Positions 1 to 8,471 of a DNA stretch of 64,000 bases are shown here, piece by piece. This DNA is from Salmonella enterica subsp. enterica serovar Typhimurium str. LT2 (GTDB lineage: Bacteria; Pseudomonadota; Gammaproteobacteria; Enterobacterales; Enterobacteriaceae), in the NCBI RefSeq assembly GCF_000006945.2, contig NC_003197.2, forward strand, positions 558,001 through 622,000, read 5' to 3'. Positions within the stretch are counted from its first letter, which is position 1, and each line of letters starts with the position of its first letter. Under the pieces are notes generated by a model, which had not been told where the DNA came from, did no database searches, and saw nothing but the letters and a program-made list of their open reading frames with translations. Made by a program: the position numbers and the translations under genes.

Positions 1-2449
1 TGGAAGACAGCGCCATTGCCGCGCCTGCTACTACCGGGTTTAACAAGGTACCGGTAAACGGCCACAGAATACCGGCGGCCACCGGGATACCAATGCTGTT
101 GTAGATAAATGCGCCAAGCAGGTTTTGTTTCATATTGCGCAACGTCGCGCGCGAAATGGCCAGCGCATCCGCCACGCCCATCAGACTATGGCGCATCAGC
201 GTAATCGCCGCGGTTTCAATCGCCACATCGCTGCCGCCGCCCATCGCGATACCGACGTCCGCCTGCGCCAGCGCGGGCGCATCGTTGATACCATCGCCGA
301 CCATCGCAACCTGACGACCCTGGCTTTGCAGGCGTTTAATCGCATCGGCTTTGCCATCCGGCAGAACGCCCGCAATGACTTCGTCAATACCCGCTTCTTT
401 GGCAATCGCGTTAGCCGTCGTTGGGTTATCCCCGGTGAGCATTACCAGACGGTATCCGGCGTTGTGCAGGCGTTCAAGCGCGGCAATACTATCGCTGCGC
501 AATGGATCGCGTACCGCCAGTAACGCCGCCGCTTTACCGTCAATCGCCAGCAGGACCGGAGTCGAGCCTTGCGAGGCCTGCGCGGTGATTTCCGCCGTCA
601 TGTCATCCGTGGCGACGTGCTGTTCGTTCAGCAACGCCTGGTTCCCCAGAAGCAGTTGATGACCTTCCGCTTCACCGCTGACGCCCAGTCCGCGCAGCGT
701 TCTGAAACCGTTCACCTGCGGCAGTTTATCATCGCCGGCTTTTTCCAGAATCGCATGGGCCAGCGGGTGGCTGGAGCCTTGTTCGAGCGCGGCAGCCAGA
801 CGTAATGCCTGAGCTTCCTCAACGCCGTTAAAGGTTTTTATCGCCACCACTTGCGGCTTGCCTTCCGTCAGCGTCCCGGTTTTATCAAAAACGAGGGTAT
901 CCAACGTACTGGCGCGTTGCAGGGCATCGGCGTCGCGTACCAGCACGCCGAATTCGGCAGCGCGGCCTACGCCGGAAATAATCGACATTGGCGTCGCCAG
1001 GCCTAATGCGCAAGGGCAGGCGATAATCAGTACGGTGGTGGCGATGACCAGCGTATAAACAATTTGCGGCGCCGGCCCGAAGAAATACCAGATAGCGGCG
1101 CTGAACAGCGCAATGGCCACGACGACGGGAACGAATACCGCGGAGATTTTATCGGCCAGTTGGCCAATTTCCGGTTTACTGCTTTGCGCCTGGCGTACCA
1201 TGCGAATAATGCGTGACAGCGTGGTATGGCTGCCCACCGCGCTGGCGCGGAACAGGACGCTGCCGTCCTGGACGACGGTGCCGGCATGAACGCTGTCGCC
1301 TTCGCCTTTTTGCTGCGGAATAGGTTCGCCGGTCAGCATGGCTTCATCAAGCCACGCTTCGCCTTGGGTAATTTCGCCATCCACCGGCACGCGATCGCCG
1401 GTAGTGAGCCGCAGCAGCATCCCTGGCTGAACGTCCGCCAGCGGGACGCTTTTTTCGCCGTCTTCTGTCACGACGCGTGCGGTGGGCGGGGTGAGATCGA
1501 GTAATTTTTCCAGCGCTTTTGAGGAACGCTGACGGGCGCGCGCTTCCAGCATGTGTCCGAGATTAATCAAACCGATAATCATCGCGCTGGCTTCGTAATA
1601 GAGGTGCCGCGCTTCCATCGGGAACCACTGCGGCCACAGGTTGACGCTCATGGAGTAGAGCCAGGCAACCCCGGTGCCGAGCGCCACCAGCGTATCCATC
1701 GTCGCCGTGCCGTTCAGCAGGCTTTTCCACGCGTTACGGTAAAAGTGACCGCCCGCAAAGACCATCACCGCAAGCGTGATCAGGCCAATAGCCAGCCACA
1801 GGCTGCGGTTGTCGTCGGTCACCATCATGTTATCGCCGATCATCCCCCAGACCATGACCGGTATACCGACCGCAAGGGCGACGATTGCCTGCCAACGAAA
1901 ACGTTTCATGGTGGCGATGGCGGTTTCCTGCTGGCGCTCGCGGCGTTTGATGTCATCTTCAATCGCTTCTGCGCCGTAGCCGGCTTTTTCCACCGCCTGC
2001 ACTAAATCAGCGGCGGACGCGCTGCCCATCACCAGCGCAGTGCGTTCCGCCAGGTTTACCCGTGCCTGCGTGACGCCCGGTACGCTTTGTAGCGCATGTT
2101 GTACGCGGGTGACACAACTGGCGCAGCTCATGCCGCTTAACAGCAACTGTTGGCTTTCTTCATCGGCCGTCGCTACCGGAAGCTCATGAGGAACCGCTGC
2201 CAGTGCTTCCGACGGGATTGATGACTCCGTCAGCGGTTTAGCCTTTGGGTGGCTTAACGTCGCGCCATACCCGGCTTGTTTGATGGTTTCAATTAACGCG
2301 TCCGCACTGGCGGTACCGGTAACGTGCGCTTCGGTTACGGTGACGTCCGCCAGCTCAACATCCGGACGTTGTTCAAGACTTTCTTTCACGCGTTTAACGC
2401 AATGACCGCAGGACAAACCGTCCAGGGTCAGGTCGATAGTTTGAGACAT
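1..2449 (-). CDS. copA: Cu(I)-exporting P1B-type ATPase CopA (C-terminus beyond window)
   Basis: Inner-membrane pump that exports Cu(I) from cytoplasm to periplasm using ATP. Reading from the ATG at 2449, the protein opens with two heavy-metal-associated domains, each with a CxxC motif (GLSCGHC, then GMSCASC). It continues through the membrane region with the CPC metal-transport motif (about 1012-1020) and the phosphorylation motif DKTGTLTEG (about 870-895). The frame is open to base 1. Compared with the usual ~833 residues, only about 17 C-terminal residues lie outside the window. It is divergent from cueR and its promoter holds a CueR palindrome, so it should be copper/silver-induced. Confidence 0.96.
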   Translation of the reverse strand, partial: MSQTIDLTLDGLSCGHCVKRVKESLEQRPDVELADVTVTEAHVTGTASADALIETIKQAGYGATLSHPKAKPLTESSIPSEALAAVPHELPVATADEESQQLLLSGMSCASCVTRVQHALQSVPGVTQARVNLAERTALVMGSASAADLVQAVEKAGYGAEAIEDDIKRRERQQETAIATMKRFRWQAIVALAVGIPVMVWGMIGDNMMVTDDNRSLWLAIGLITLAVMVFAGGHFYRNAWKSLLNGTATMDTLVALGTGVAWLYSMSVNLWPQWFPMEARHLYYEASAMIIGLINLGHMLEARARQRSSKALEKLLDLTPPTARVVTEDGEKSVPLADVQPGMLLRLTTGDRVPVDGEITQGEAWLDEAMLTGEPIPQQKGEGDSVHAGTVVQDGSVLFRASAVGSHTTLSRIIRMVRQAQSSKPEIGQLADKISAVFVPVVVAIALFSAAIWYFFGPAPQIVYTLVIATTVLIIACPCALGLATPMSIISGVGRAAEFGVLVRDADALQRASTLDTLVFDKTGTLTEGKPQVVAIKTFNGVEEAQALRLAAALEQGSSHPLAHAILEKAGDDKLPQVNGFRTLRGLGVSGEAEGHQLLLGNQALLNEQHVATDDMTAEITAQASQGSTPVLLAIDGKAAALLAVRDPLRSDSIAALERLHNAGYRLVMLTGDNPTTANAIAKEAGIDEVIAGVLPDGKADAIKRLQSQGRQVAMVGDGINDAPALAQADVGIAMGGGSDVAIETAAITLMRHSLMGVADALAISRATLRNMKQNLLGAFIYNSIGIPVAAGILWPFTGTLLNPVVAGAAMALSS

Positions 2450-2518
2450 AGTAAAAACTCCTTTATGATTGGTCATCAATTCATTGACCTTAGTAATCGT
2501 AGTGACTCACTGTGATAA

Positions 2519-2549
2519 AGGTTAAACCTTCCAGCAAGGTTAAGGTCAA
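2519..2549 (-). promoter_or_regulatory. copA promoter with CueR operator
   Basis: On the minus strand the -35 TTGACC (2544-2549) and -10 TAACCT (2519-2524) are separated by 19 bp, the over-long spacer typical of MerR-family-activated promoters. The spacer contains the dyad ACCTT-N5-AAGGT (2526-2540). CueR is known to bind such a site and underwind it when loaded with Cu(I) or Ag(I). The site sits 19 bp before the cueR start, so it may also affect cueR expression. Confidence 0.9.
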
Positions 2550-2558
2550 GGGGGAAAT

Positions 2559-2975
2559 ATGAATATTAGCGATGTGGCGAAAAAAACCGGTTTAACCAGC
2601 AAAGCCATTCGGTTTTATGAAGAGAAAGGGCTGGTGACGCCGCCATTACGTAGCGAAAATGGTTATCGCACCTACACGCAGAAGCATTTAAACGAGCTGA
2701 CGTTGCTGCGACAGGCGAGGCAGGTGGGGTTTAATCTGGAAGAGTGTGGCGAACTGGTCAATCTGTTTAACGATCCGCGACGCCATAGCGCAGATGTGAA
2801 AAAGCGGACGCTGGAAAAGGTCGCGGAGATCGAGCGCCATATCAGCGAGCTGCAATCAATGCGCGATCAACTGTTGGCGCTGGCGGAGAGTTGTCCCGGC
2901 GATGACAGCGCCGACTGCCCGATTATTGATAATCTTTCCGGCTGCTGTCATCACAAGGCGCAAAAGCCACGTTGA
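2559..2975 (+). CDS. cueR: Copper-responsive MerR-family activator CueR
   Basis: Cytoplasmic Cu(I)/Ag(I) sensor activating copA and, in known enterics, cueO. An N-terminal MerR winged helix-turn-helix (residues ~1-40, with AIRFYEEKGL) is followed by a dimerisation coiled coil (~80-110). The metal-binding loop has Cys112 and Cys120 (SCPGDDSADCP), the two cysteines that select monovalent coinage metals in CueR. The length of 138 residues is close to the family norm. RBS-like GGGGGAAA precedes the ATG. The gene is divergent from copA and its end abuts the stop of ybbJ on the other strand. Confidence 0.95.
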   Translation: MNISDVAKKTGLTSKAIRFYEEKGLVTPPLRSENGYRTYTQKHLNELTLLRQARQVGFNLEECGELVNLFNDPRRHSADVKKRTLEKVAEIERHISELQSMRDQLLALAESCPGDDSADCPIIDNLSGCCHHKAQKPR

Positions 2976-3428
2976 TTAAACGGCACGAATGCGTAAGGTG
3001 ATGCCTTCCACGGCGATCACTTCGACATGCGTACCTGCGCGCAGGTCTTCGTCAGCGCATACCGGCCACGAGCTGTCGCCGACACGCATATGACCCCGTC
3101 CGTTCACTAACGCGGCATCAAGCATAAACCGGCGGCCTACCAGTTGTTGTCCGCGTTGGTTAAGGCGGCTGTCGGTCGGCTTCTGTTCCCGCACGCGACG
3201 CGCCAGCCAGCGCCACCAAAGCCAGGCCGCCAGCAACGTTAAGGCCGCAAACAGCACGCCCTGCCATTCCCAGCCGAGCGGTAAGAGCCAGACGGTTAAG
3301 CCGGTAATCACTGCCGCCACGCCGCTCCACAGCAAATAGCCGTTACCGCCGAGCATTTCCGCAGCCAACAACAGGCCGCCGAGGCTAAGCCAGAAGATAT
3401 GCGGATGCACCAGAATCATCGCTATCAT
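2976..3428 (-). CDS. ybbJ: NfeD-like inner membrane protein YbbJ
   Basis: Small NfeD-family protein of 150 residues. The N-terminal ~70 residues hold hydrophobic helices (HIFWLSLGGLLLAAEML..., then an LLAAWLWWRW segment). The C-terminal ~70 residues are the soluble OB-fold-like NfeD part (GRGHMRVGDSSWPV). NfeD proteins are partners of SPFH/stomatin proteins. Here the start overlaps the end of qmcA by 4 bp, so the pair is translationally coupled and probably acts together in membrane quality control. The exact function is not established. Confidence 0.9.
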   Translation of the reverse strand: MIAMILVHPHIFWLSLGGLLLAAEMLGGNGYLLWSGVAAVITGLTVWLLPLGWEWQGVLFAALTLLAAWLWWRWLARRVREQKPTDSRLNQRGQQLVGRRFMLDAALVNGRGHMRVGDSSWPVCADEDLRAGTHVEVIAVEGITLRIRAV

Positions 3429-4342
3429 GCTTTTTTCCGTTCGCTGGCGCTGTCCTTAACCAGCTCGCTGATCCCGGCGATAGCGCCCATCAGACTGCTG
3501 GCATCCAGCGGCATCATGACCACTTTGCTGTTATTCGCCGAGCCGATTTGCTGTAACGCTTCGGTGTATTTCTGCGCCACGAAGTAGTTTATCGCCTGAA
3601 TATCCCCGGCGGCGATGGCTTCAGACACCATCTGCGTAGCGCGGGCTTCCGCTTCGGCGGAACGTTCGCGCGCTTCCGCCTGCAGGAAAGCGGACTGACG
3701 TTCGCCTTCGGCTTTCAGAATCTGCGACTGTTTTTCCCCCTCGGCTTTCAGGATTTCCGCCTGACGTACCCCTTCGGCCTCAAGGATATAGGCGCGTTTG
3801 GTACGTTCCGCTTTCATCTGGGCGTTCATCGAGGAGATCAATTCCGCGGGCGGGCGGACATCGCGAATTTCGATACGGGTAACTTTAATTCCCCACGGGT
3901 TGGTGGCTTCATCGACAATATGCAGCAGCCGCGTGTTGATGCTGTCGCGCTGGGAGAGCATTTCATCCAGCTCCATCGAACCGAGTACCGTACGGATATT
4001 GGTCATGGTCAGGTTAATGATCGCCAGTTCCAGGTTACTGACTTCATAAGCGGCGCGCGGCGCATCGATAACCTGAATAAAACAGACCGCATCGATAGTG
4101 ACGTTGGCGTTATCTTTTGAGATCACCTCCTGCGACGGAATATCCAGCACCTGCTCCATCATATTGATCTTGCGGCCAATTCTGTCCATAAACGGTACAA
4201 CAAGGCTTAATCCCGGCTGCAGGGTTTTGGTGTAACGTCCAAAGCGCTCCACCGTCCACTGGTATCCCTGCGGAACGATTTTGACGCCCGCGCCGACGAT
4301 CACCAGCGCGACGAAAATGAGAATAGGGATAAGAATGAGCAT
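3425..4342 (-). CDS. qmcA: SPFH/stomatin-family membrane protein QmcA
   Basis: Stomatin/prohibitin homologue with a single N-terminal membrane helix (LILIPILIFVALVIVGAGV), an SPFH domain (~residues 20-180) and a long Ala/Glu-rich coiled coil containing repeats of the form ILKAEGE/ILKAEGERQ. Known QmcA lies in the inner membrane and is linked genetically to FtsH/HtpX proteolysis. I place the start at the ATG at 4342 rather than the upstream one at 4369 because AGGAGG (4350-4355, minus strand) lies 7 nt before it. This gives 305 residues, the usual length. Co-transcribed with ybbJ. Confidence 0.93.
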   Translation of the reverse strand: MLILIPILIFVALVIVGAGVKIVPQGYQWTVERFGRYTKTLQPGLSLVVPFMDRIGRKINMMEQVLDIPSQEVISKDNANVTIDAVCFIQVIDAPRAAYEVSNLELAIINLTMTNIRTVLGSMELDEMLSQRDSINTRLLHIVDEATNPWGIKVTRIEIRDVRPPAELISSMNAQMKAERTKRAYILEAEGVRQAEILKAEGEKQSQILKAEGERQSAFLQAEARERSAEAEARATQMVSEAIAAGDIQAINYFVAQKYTEALQQIGSANNSKVVMMPLDASSLMGAIAGISELVKDSASERKKA

Positions 4343-4488
4343 AGCTAAACCTCCTGTTGCGTTGTCCATAAACCGATTTTGCTGACGAATTAAGCGAATT
4401 ATACCTGATTCAGTAAAGCATGTTCCCCCCTTATTAATTACAGGGATACACTATCGCTATAAAAATATGAACAACGGATGCGCAATAA

Positions 4489-5166
4489 ATGACAGAACGT
4501 AGCATGTTGCTTGAGTTAAAGCAGGTCGGTTACCGGACTGCGACGACAAAAATAGTGAATAACATCAGTTTTACGCTGCAACGCGGCGAATTTAAGTTAA
4601 TTACCGGTCCTTCTGGCTGCGGAAAAAGTACGTTGTTGAAAATGGTGGCCTCGTTAATAAGCCCTGATATCGGCGTGATTCTTTTTGAGGGGCAGGATAT
4701 TACTACTCTGAGTCCGGAAGCCTATCGCCAGCAGGTTTCTTATTGCGCTCAGACGCCAGCGCTATTTGGCGATACGGTTTACGATAACCTGATTTTTCCC
4801 TGGCAAATTCGCCATCAGCGCCCGCAGCCGACAGCCTTCGCAGACGATCTGGCGCGTTTTGAACTGCCGGAGACGATTCTGCAAAAACCGATTACCGCGC
4901 TTTCCGGCGGAGAAAAACAGCGTATTGCTCTAATTCGTAATCTACAGTTTCTGCCGAAAATACTGTTACTCGACGAAATAACCAGCGCGCTGGATGAACA
5001 TAACAAACGGAATGTGAATGATATTATTCATCGCTATGTTCGCGATAAGCAGGTCGCTGTCTTGTGGGTAACGCATGATAAAGATGAAATTCAACACGCG
5101 GATAAGGTGATAACGTTAACGCCATCTGCCGGAGAGATGCAGGAGGCGCGTTATGAACGAGCATAA
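4489..5166 (+). CDS. fetA: Iron-export ABC transporter ATP-binding subunit FetA
   Basis: ATPase of the FetAB exporter, implicated in iron efflux and hydrogen peroxide resistance. It has Walker A GPSGCGKST (residues 40-48), the Q-loop region YCAQTP, signature LSGGEKQR, Walker B ILLLDE and the switch histidine in VTHD. The length of 225 residues is that of the family. The reading frame overlaps fetB by 14 bp, indicating translational coupling. No strong Shine-Dalgarno is visible before the ATG. The upstream sequence TACACTATCGCTATAAAAAT may hold the -10 region. Confidence 0.92.
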   Translation: MTERSMLLELKQVGYRTATTKIVNNISFTLQRGEFKLITGPSGCGKSTLLKMVASLISPDIGVILFEGQDITTLSPEAYRQQVSYCAQTPALFGDTVYDNLIFPWQIRHQRPQPTAFADDLARFELPETILQKPITALSGGEKQRIALIRNLQFLPKILLLDEITSALDEHNKRNVNDIIHRYVRDKQVAVLWVTHDKDEIQHADKVITLTPSAGEMQEARYERA

Positions 5167-5932
5167 TATTACCAATACCTCGCTGGCGTTATCGATGCTG
5201 CTGGTGGTGGTCGCGATGCTCATCAGTCACAAGGAAAAGCTGGCGCTGGAAAAAGATATTCTGTGGAGCGTATGCCGGGCGGTGATACAGCTCATTATTG
5301 TCGGCTATGTACTGAAATACATCTTTGGCGTTAATCATGCCGCCCTGACGCTACTGATGGTGCTGTTCATCTGTTTTAACGCCGCATGGAACGCGCAAAA
5401 GCGCAGTAAATATATCGATAAGGCATTTCTCTCCTCGTTTATCGCCATCACCGTCGGCGCCGGGCTAACGCTGACGGTACTGGTGCTTACCGGTTCGATT
5501 GAATTTGCGCCGATGCAGGTGATTCCCATCGCTGGCATGGTCGCCGGTAATGCGATGGTAGCGGTAGGGCTGTGCTACAACCAACTGGGGCTGCGTTTTC
5601 ATAGCGAGCAGCAGCAAATCCAGGAAAAGTTAAGTTTGGGCGCAACGCCGAAAATGGCCTCCGCCGGGCTTATCCGCGATAGCATCCGCGCATCGCTTAT
5701 CCCGACGATCGACTCGGCAAAGACCGTTGGGCTGGTGAGCCTGCCGGGGATGATGTCCGGGCTGATTTTTGCCGGGATCGATCCGGTAAAAGCGATTAAA
5801 TATCAAATTATGGTAACGTTTATGCTGTTGTCGACAGCCAGCCTGTCTACCATCATTGCCTGCTATTTAACCTACCGGAAGTTCTATAATTCGCGTCATC
5901 AGTTGGTAGTGATGCCGCTCAAGAAATCATGA
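5153..5932 (+). CDS. fetB: Iron-export ABC transporter permease FetB
   Basis: Membrane partner of FetA, of the UPF0014 family, 259 residues with about seven hydrophobic segments starting at LALSMLLVVVAMLI. The family motif around IPIAGMVAGNAMVA (mid-protein) and a final helix before the basic tail are visible. It starts within the end of fetA and is the last gene before a REP cluster. Role in iron efflux is from the E. coli orthologue. Confidence 0.92.
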   Translation: MNEHNITNTSLALSMLLVVVAMLISHKEKLALEKDILWSVCRAVIQLIIVGYVLKYIFGVNHAALTLLMVLFICFNAAWNAQKRSKYIDKAFLSSFIAITVGAGLTLTVLVLTGSIEFAPMQVIPIAGMVAGNAMVAVGLCYNQLGLRFHSEQQQIQEKLSLGATPKMASAGLIRDSIRASLIPTIDSAKTVGLVSLPGMMSGLIFAGIDPVKAIKYQIMVTFMLLSTASLSTIIACYLTYRKFYNSRHQLVVMPLKKS

Positions 5933-5937
5933 TAGTT

Positions 5938-6008
5938 GCCGGATGATGGCGCAAGCGCCTTATCCGGCCTGAGGACGACAGGTAGGCCAGATAAGCGCGC
6001 CATCAGGC
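5938..6008. repeat. REP pair (BIME-like) downstream of fetB
   Basis: Two REP units in opposite orientation: GCCGGATGATGGCGCAAGCG...TTATCCGGCCT (5938-5970) and AGGTAGGCCAGATAAGCGCG...CATCAGGC (about 5980-6008). They fill the gap between the convergent fetB and cnoX genes. Such elements commonly stabilise 3' mRNA ends or serve as DNA gyrase or IHF sites. Confidence 0.85.
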
Positions 6009-6017
6009 AAGAGAGGA

Positions 6018-6872
6018 TTAATACAGTAGCGCGTACAACTGGCGGCGGTATTTCGACGCCAGCGCGTCGCCGGTGCCGAGCGCGGCAAGGATCTCCTGGA
6101 AGGTTTTGCGCGTCTGTCCCTCGGCGGCGGTAAGATCTTTTCTCAGATGGCTGAACAGCAATTCCAGCGCTTCTTCATTACGTCCGACCTGGTGCAACTG
6201 CAATGCCAGTTGCGTTGCCAAAGCCGCATCCTGCGGATTGTCCGCGACTTGCTGCTGAAGTTGCTGAATTTCCGGCGTATCCGCCGCCTGTTTAAGCAGT
6301 TCGATCTGCGCAACCAGCCCCTGATAACGGGTATCCTGATCCTGTAGCGGGATAGTTTTTAACACCGCTTCGGCCTCTTCAGAGCGGTTCAGCGCAATTT
6401 GCGCTTCCGCCAGTAACAGGCCAATCTCACTGTTCTGCGAAGAGAGCTGCCAGGCGTCTTTGAGCAACGGCAGCGCGTCAATGTAGTTGCCCTCCTGCAT
6501 TAACTGCATCGCTTGTTGCGCCTTTAGCTCTTCTTCGCGCGGCAGTACTTTATCCAGCAGAGCGCGGATCGCCTCTTCCGGCTGCGGTCCCTGGAAACCA
6601 TCGACCGGTTGGCCATTCTGGAACAGATAGACTGTCGGGATGGCGCGCAGCCCAAACTGAGCGGCGATCATCTGTTCGGCGTCGCAGTCCAGCTTTGCCA
6701 GAATAAACTGACCGTGGTACTGGGCAGCCAGGCTTTCCAGCACTGGCGTTAATTGCAGACAGTGTTGGCTGCGTTCAGACCAGAAATAGAACAGTACCGG
6801 CGTGGTCATGGACTGCTCTAAGGTCTGCTGCAGGTTGGATTCATTAATATTGACAATGTTCTGTACGGACAT
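6018..6872 (-). CDS. cnoX: Chaperedoxin CnoX (YbbN)
   Basis: Thioredoxin-fold protein fused to a TPR-like C-terminal region. Residues ~1-110 form the thioredoxin domain with the atypical SQHC motif (35-38) in place of CxxC, so it is not a disulfide reductase of the normal type. The remainder is Gln/Leu-rich helical repeats (e.g. LMQEGNYIDALPLL). The E. coli orthologue is a holdase activated by HOCl that passes clients to GroEL and DnaK. I chose the ATG at 6872 (284 residues, the family length) over the one nine codons upstream. Confidence 0.93.
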   Translation of the reverse strand: MSVQNIVNINESNLQQTLEQSMTTPVLFYFWSERSQHCLQLTPVLESLAAQYHGQFILAKLDCDAEQMIAAQFGLRAIPTVYLFQNGQPVDGFQGPQPEEAIRALLDKVLPREEELKAQQAMQLMQEGNYIDALPLLKDAWQLSSQNSEIGLLLAEAQIALNRSEEAEAVLKTIPLQDQDTRYQGLVAQIELLKQAADTPEIQQLQQQVADNPQDAALATQLALQLHQVGRNEEALELLFSHLRKDLTAAEGQTRKTFQEILAALGTGDALASKYRRQLYALLY

Positions 6873-6931
6873 GGCGTCGCTCTCTTTTGTCTGTGTCACG
6901 TTTACATGGGGGCTGACGGGCGCGCTTCAAC

Positions 6932-7702
6932 TCAGCTTTGTAAAATTTTATCCAGCATCCGGCCCGGCAATATGCGTTTCAGCGCCATCACCGCCCAGGT
7001 GACCAGCGTAACGGGATAGCGCAGCCTGGGTTTATCGCTTGCAAAAGCATGACGTACTTTCGCTACTACCGCGTCAGGATCGCGGGTGAAACGTGCGGCG
7101 ATGCCGGGATTTTCTACCGGTTTATCACGCTGCGTCTGGTTAACGTTATCGGTAAAACGGGTACGAATCGGCCCCGGTTCTATCAGGCTCACTTTAATGC
7201 CTGTGTGCCGTAGCTCCATACGTAGCGCGTCAGACCAGGCTTCGAGCGCATATTTGCTGGCGGCGTAAGCGCCGCGCCCTGGGGTGGAAATCAGCCCCAT
7301 CACCGATGAGGTCATCACAATGCGTCCTTCGCCATGCGGCAACATGGCGGGAAGTAAGCGCATAGTAAGCTGATGCGCGCCGAAGAAATTACTGGAAAAC
7401 TGTTGCTCCATCTGCTCACGGCTGATGGTGGAAAGGGGGCCATACACGCCGTAGCCGGCATTGTTAAAGATCCCATACAGACGATTATCGGTCAGGGCGA
7501 TCACTTCATCGGCGGCACGATCCACGCTTTCAGGGGAGTCGAGATCGATCAACACGCCGGTAAATCCCATACTGTTCATCCGGGCGACATCATCAGGTTT
7601 GCGGCAGCCCGCCAGGATTTGAAAGCCCTGGCGTTTAAGCTCAAGCGCGCTGTCCAGACCGATTCCGCTGGAACATCCTGTTATTAAGACCGATTTTTGC
7701 AT
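6932..7702 (-). CDS. ybbO: Short-chain dehydrogenase/reductase YbbO
   Basis: Classical SDR oxidoreductase of 256 residues. It has the Rossmann nucleotide motif TGCSSGIG near the N-terminus, the NNAG motif, the catalytic serine (MTSSVMG) and the YAASK pair. E. coli YbbO has been reported as an NADP(+)-dependent aldehyde reductase. A C-terminal hydrophobic stretch (VTLVTWAVMALKRIL) suggests membrane association. An upstream extension as long as in some database entries is not needed; the ATG at 7702 is followed directly by the Rossmann strand. Confidence 0.9.
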   Translation of the reverse strand: MQKSVLITGCSSGIGLDSALELKRQGFQILAGCRKPDDVARMNSMGFTGVLIDLDSPESVDRAADEVIALTDNRLYGIFNNAGYGVYGPLSTISREQMEQQFSSNFFGAHQLTMRLLPAMLPHGEGRIVMTSSVMGLISTPGRGAYAASKYALEAWSDALRMELRHTGIKVSLIEPGPIRTRFTDNVNQTQRDKPVENPGIAARFTRDPDAVVAKVRHAFASDKPRLRYPVTLVTWAVMALKRILPGRMLDKILQS

Positions 7703-7748
7703 AACTTTACCTGTCAGGATCTCCGTTGATTTAAGAGTCGTGGTTAAC

Positions 7749-7860
7749 TATATCCGTCATACTTCAAGTTGCCTGTGCGTTCGTTTACTCCAGTCACATA
7801 GGTATCTATGCTCCTGGACATTCTCTTACGTGCCGCCTTCATGCAACTCGAATGATTCAG
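7749..7860. repeat. ERIC (IRU) element between ybbO and tesA
   Basis: The sequence from TATCCGTCATACTTCAAGTT (7751) through CTCCAGTCACATAGGTATC and ATGCTCCTGGACATTCTC to GCAACTCGAATGATTCAG (7860) has the ends and the central inverted repeat of the enterobacterial ERIC/IRU palindrome of about 120 bp. The right end runs into the tesA stop codon (7857-7859, minus strand), so the element supplies the last bases of that gene. Confidence 0.85.
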
Positions 7861-8471
7861 GAGAGAAAAGGGGTCAACTGCTTCGCCATCCAGTCGGCAA
7901 TAAACGGCTGGGCGTCGCGGTTGGGATGAATGCCGTCATCCTGCATCCACTGCGGTTTCAGATATACCTCTTCCATAAAAAACGGTAACAGAGGAATATC
8001 GAACTCTTTGGCGAGCTTAGGATAAATGGCGCTAAAGGATTCATTATAACGGCGACCGTAGTTAGCGGGCAGATGAATTTGCATCAGTAACGGTTGGGCA
8101 TCGGCGGCTTTCACCGTCTGAATGATTTTACGTAGCGTCTGTTCGGTTTGCGCAGGCGCAAAACCGCGTAGGCCATCGTTGCCGCCAAGTTCCACCACTA
8201 CCCAGCGCGGGTGATGCTGTTGCAACAGCGCCGGCAAACGCGCCAGTCCCTGCTGCGAGGTATCTCCGCTTATACTGGCATTAACGACCGACGTTTTGTT
8301 TTGCCATTTATCATTAAGGAGCGACGGCCATGCCGCGCTGGCGGCCATACGGTAACCGGCGCTGAGGCTATCGCCCAGAATTAATAAGGTGTCTGCGGCG
8401 GCGGCACGGAAAGTTAACAGGATCAAAAACAGGAAGGGCAAATGCCAGCGGAAAACAGTGTTGAAGTTCAT
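7857..8471 (-). CDS. tesA: Acyl-CoA thioesterase I / protease I / lysophospholipase L1 TesA
   Basis: Periplasmic SGNH hydrolase that cleaves acyl-CoA/ACP thioesters, esters and lysophospholipids. A signal peptide (MNFNTVFRWHLPF...RAAA) is followed at once by the GDSLSAGYR block I nucleophile. GGNDG gives block III, and DDGIHPN gives the catalytic Asp/His. I choose the ATG at 8471 (204 residues), which leaves a 30-bp overlap with divergent ybbA. The C-terminus is LTPFLS, apparently a few residues shorter than the E. coli protein, and ends in ERIC sequence. Confidence 0.93.
   Translation of the reverse strand: MNFNTVFRWHLPFLFLILLTFRAAAADTLLILGDSLSAGYRMAASAAWPSLLNDKWQNKTSVVNASISGDTSQQGLARLPALLQQHHPRWVVVELGGNDGLRGFAPAQTEQTLRKIIQTVKAADAQPLLMQIHLPANYGRRYNESFSAIYPKLAKEFDIPLLPFFMEEVYLKPQWMQDDGIHPNRDAQPFIADWMAKQLTPFLS

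Noticed and set aside
1553..2005. 150-codon plus-strand frame opposite copA
   Set aside because: Lies wholly inside copA in the opposite direction; composition is an antisense artefact.
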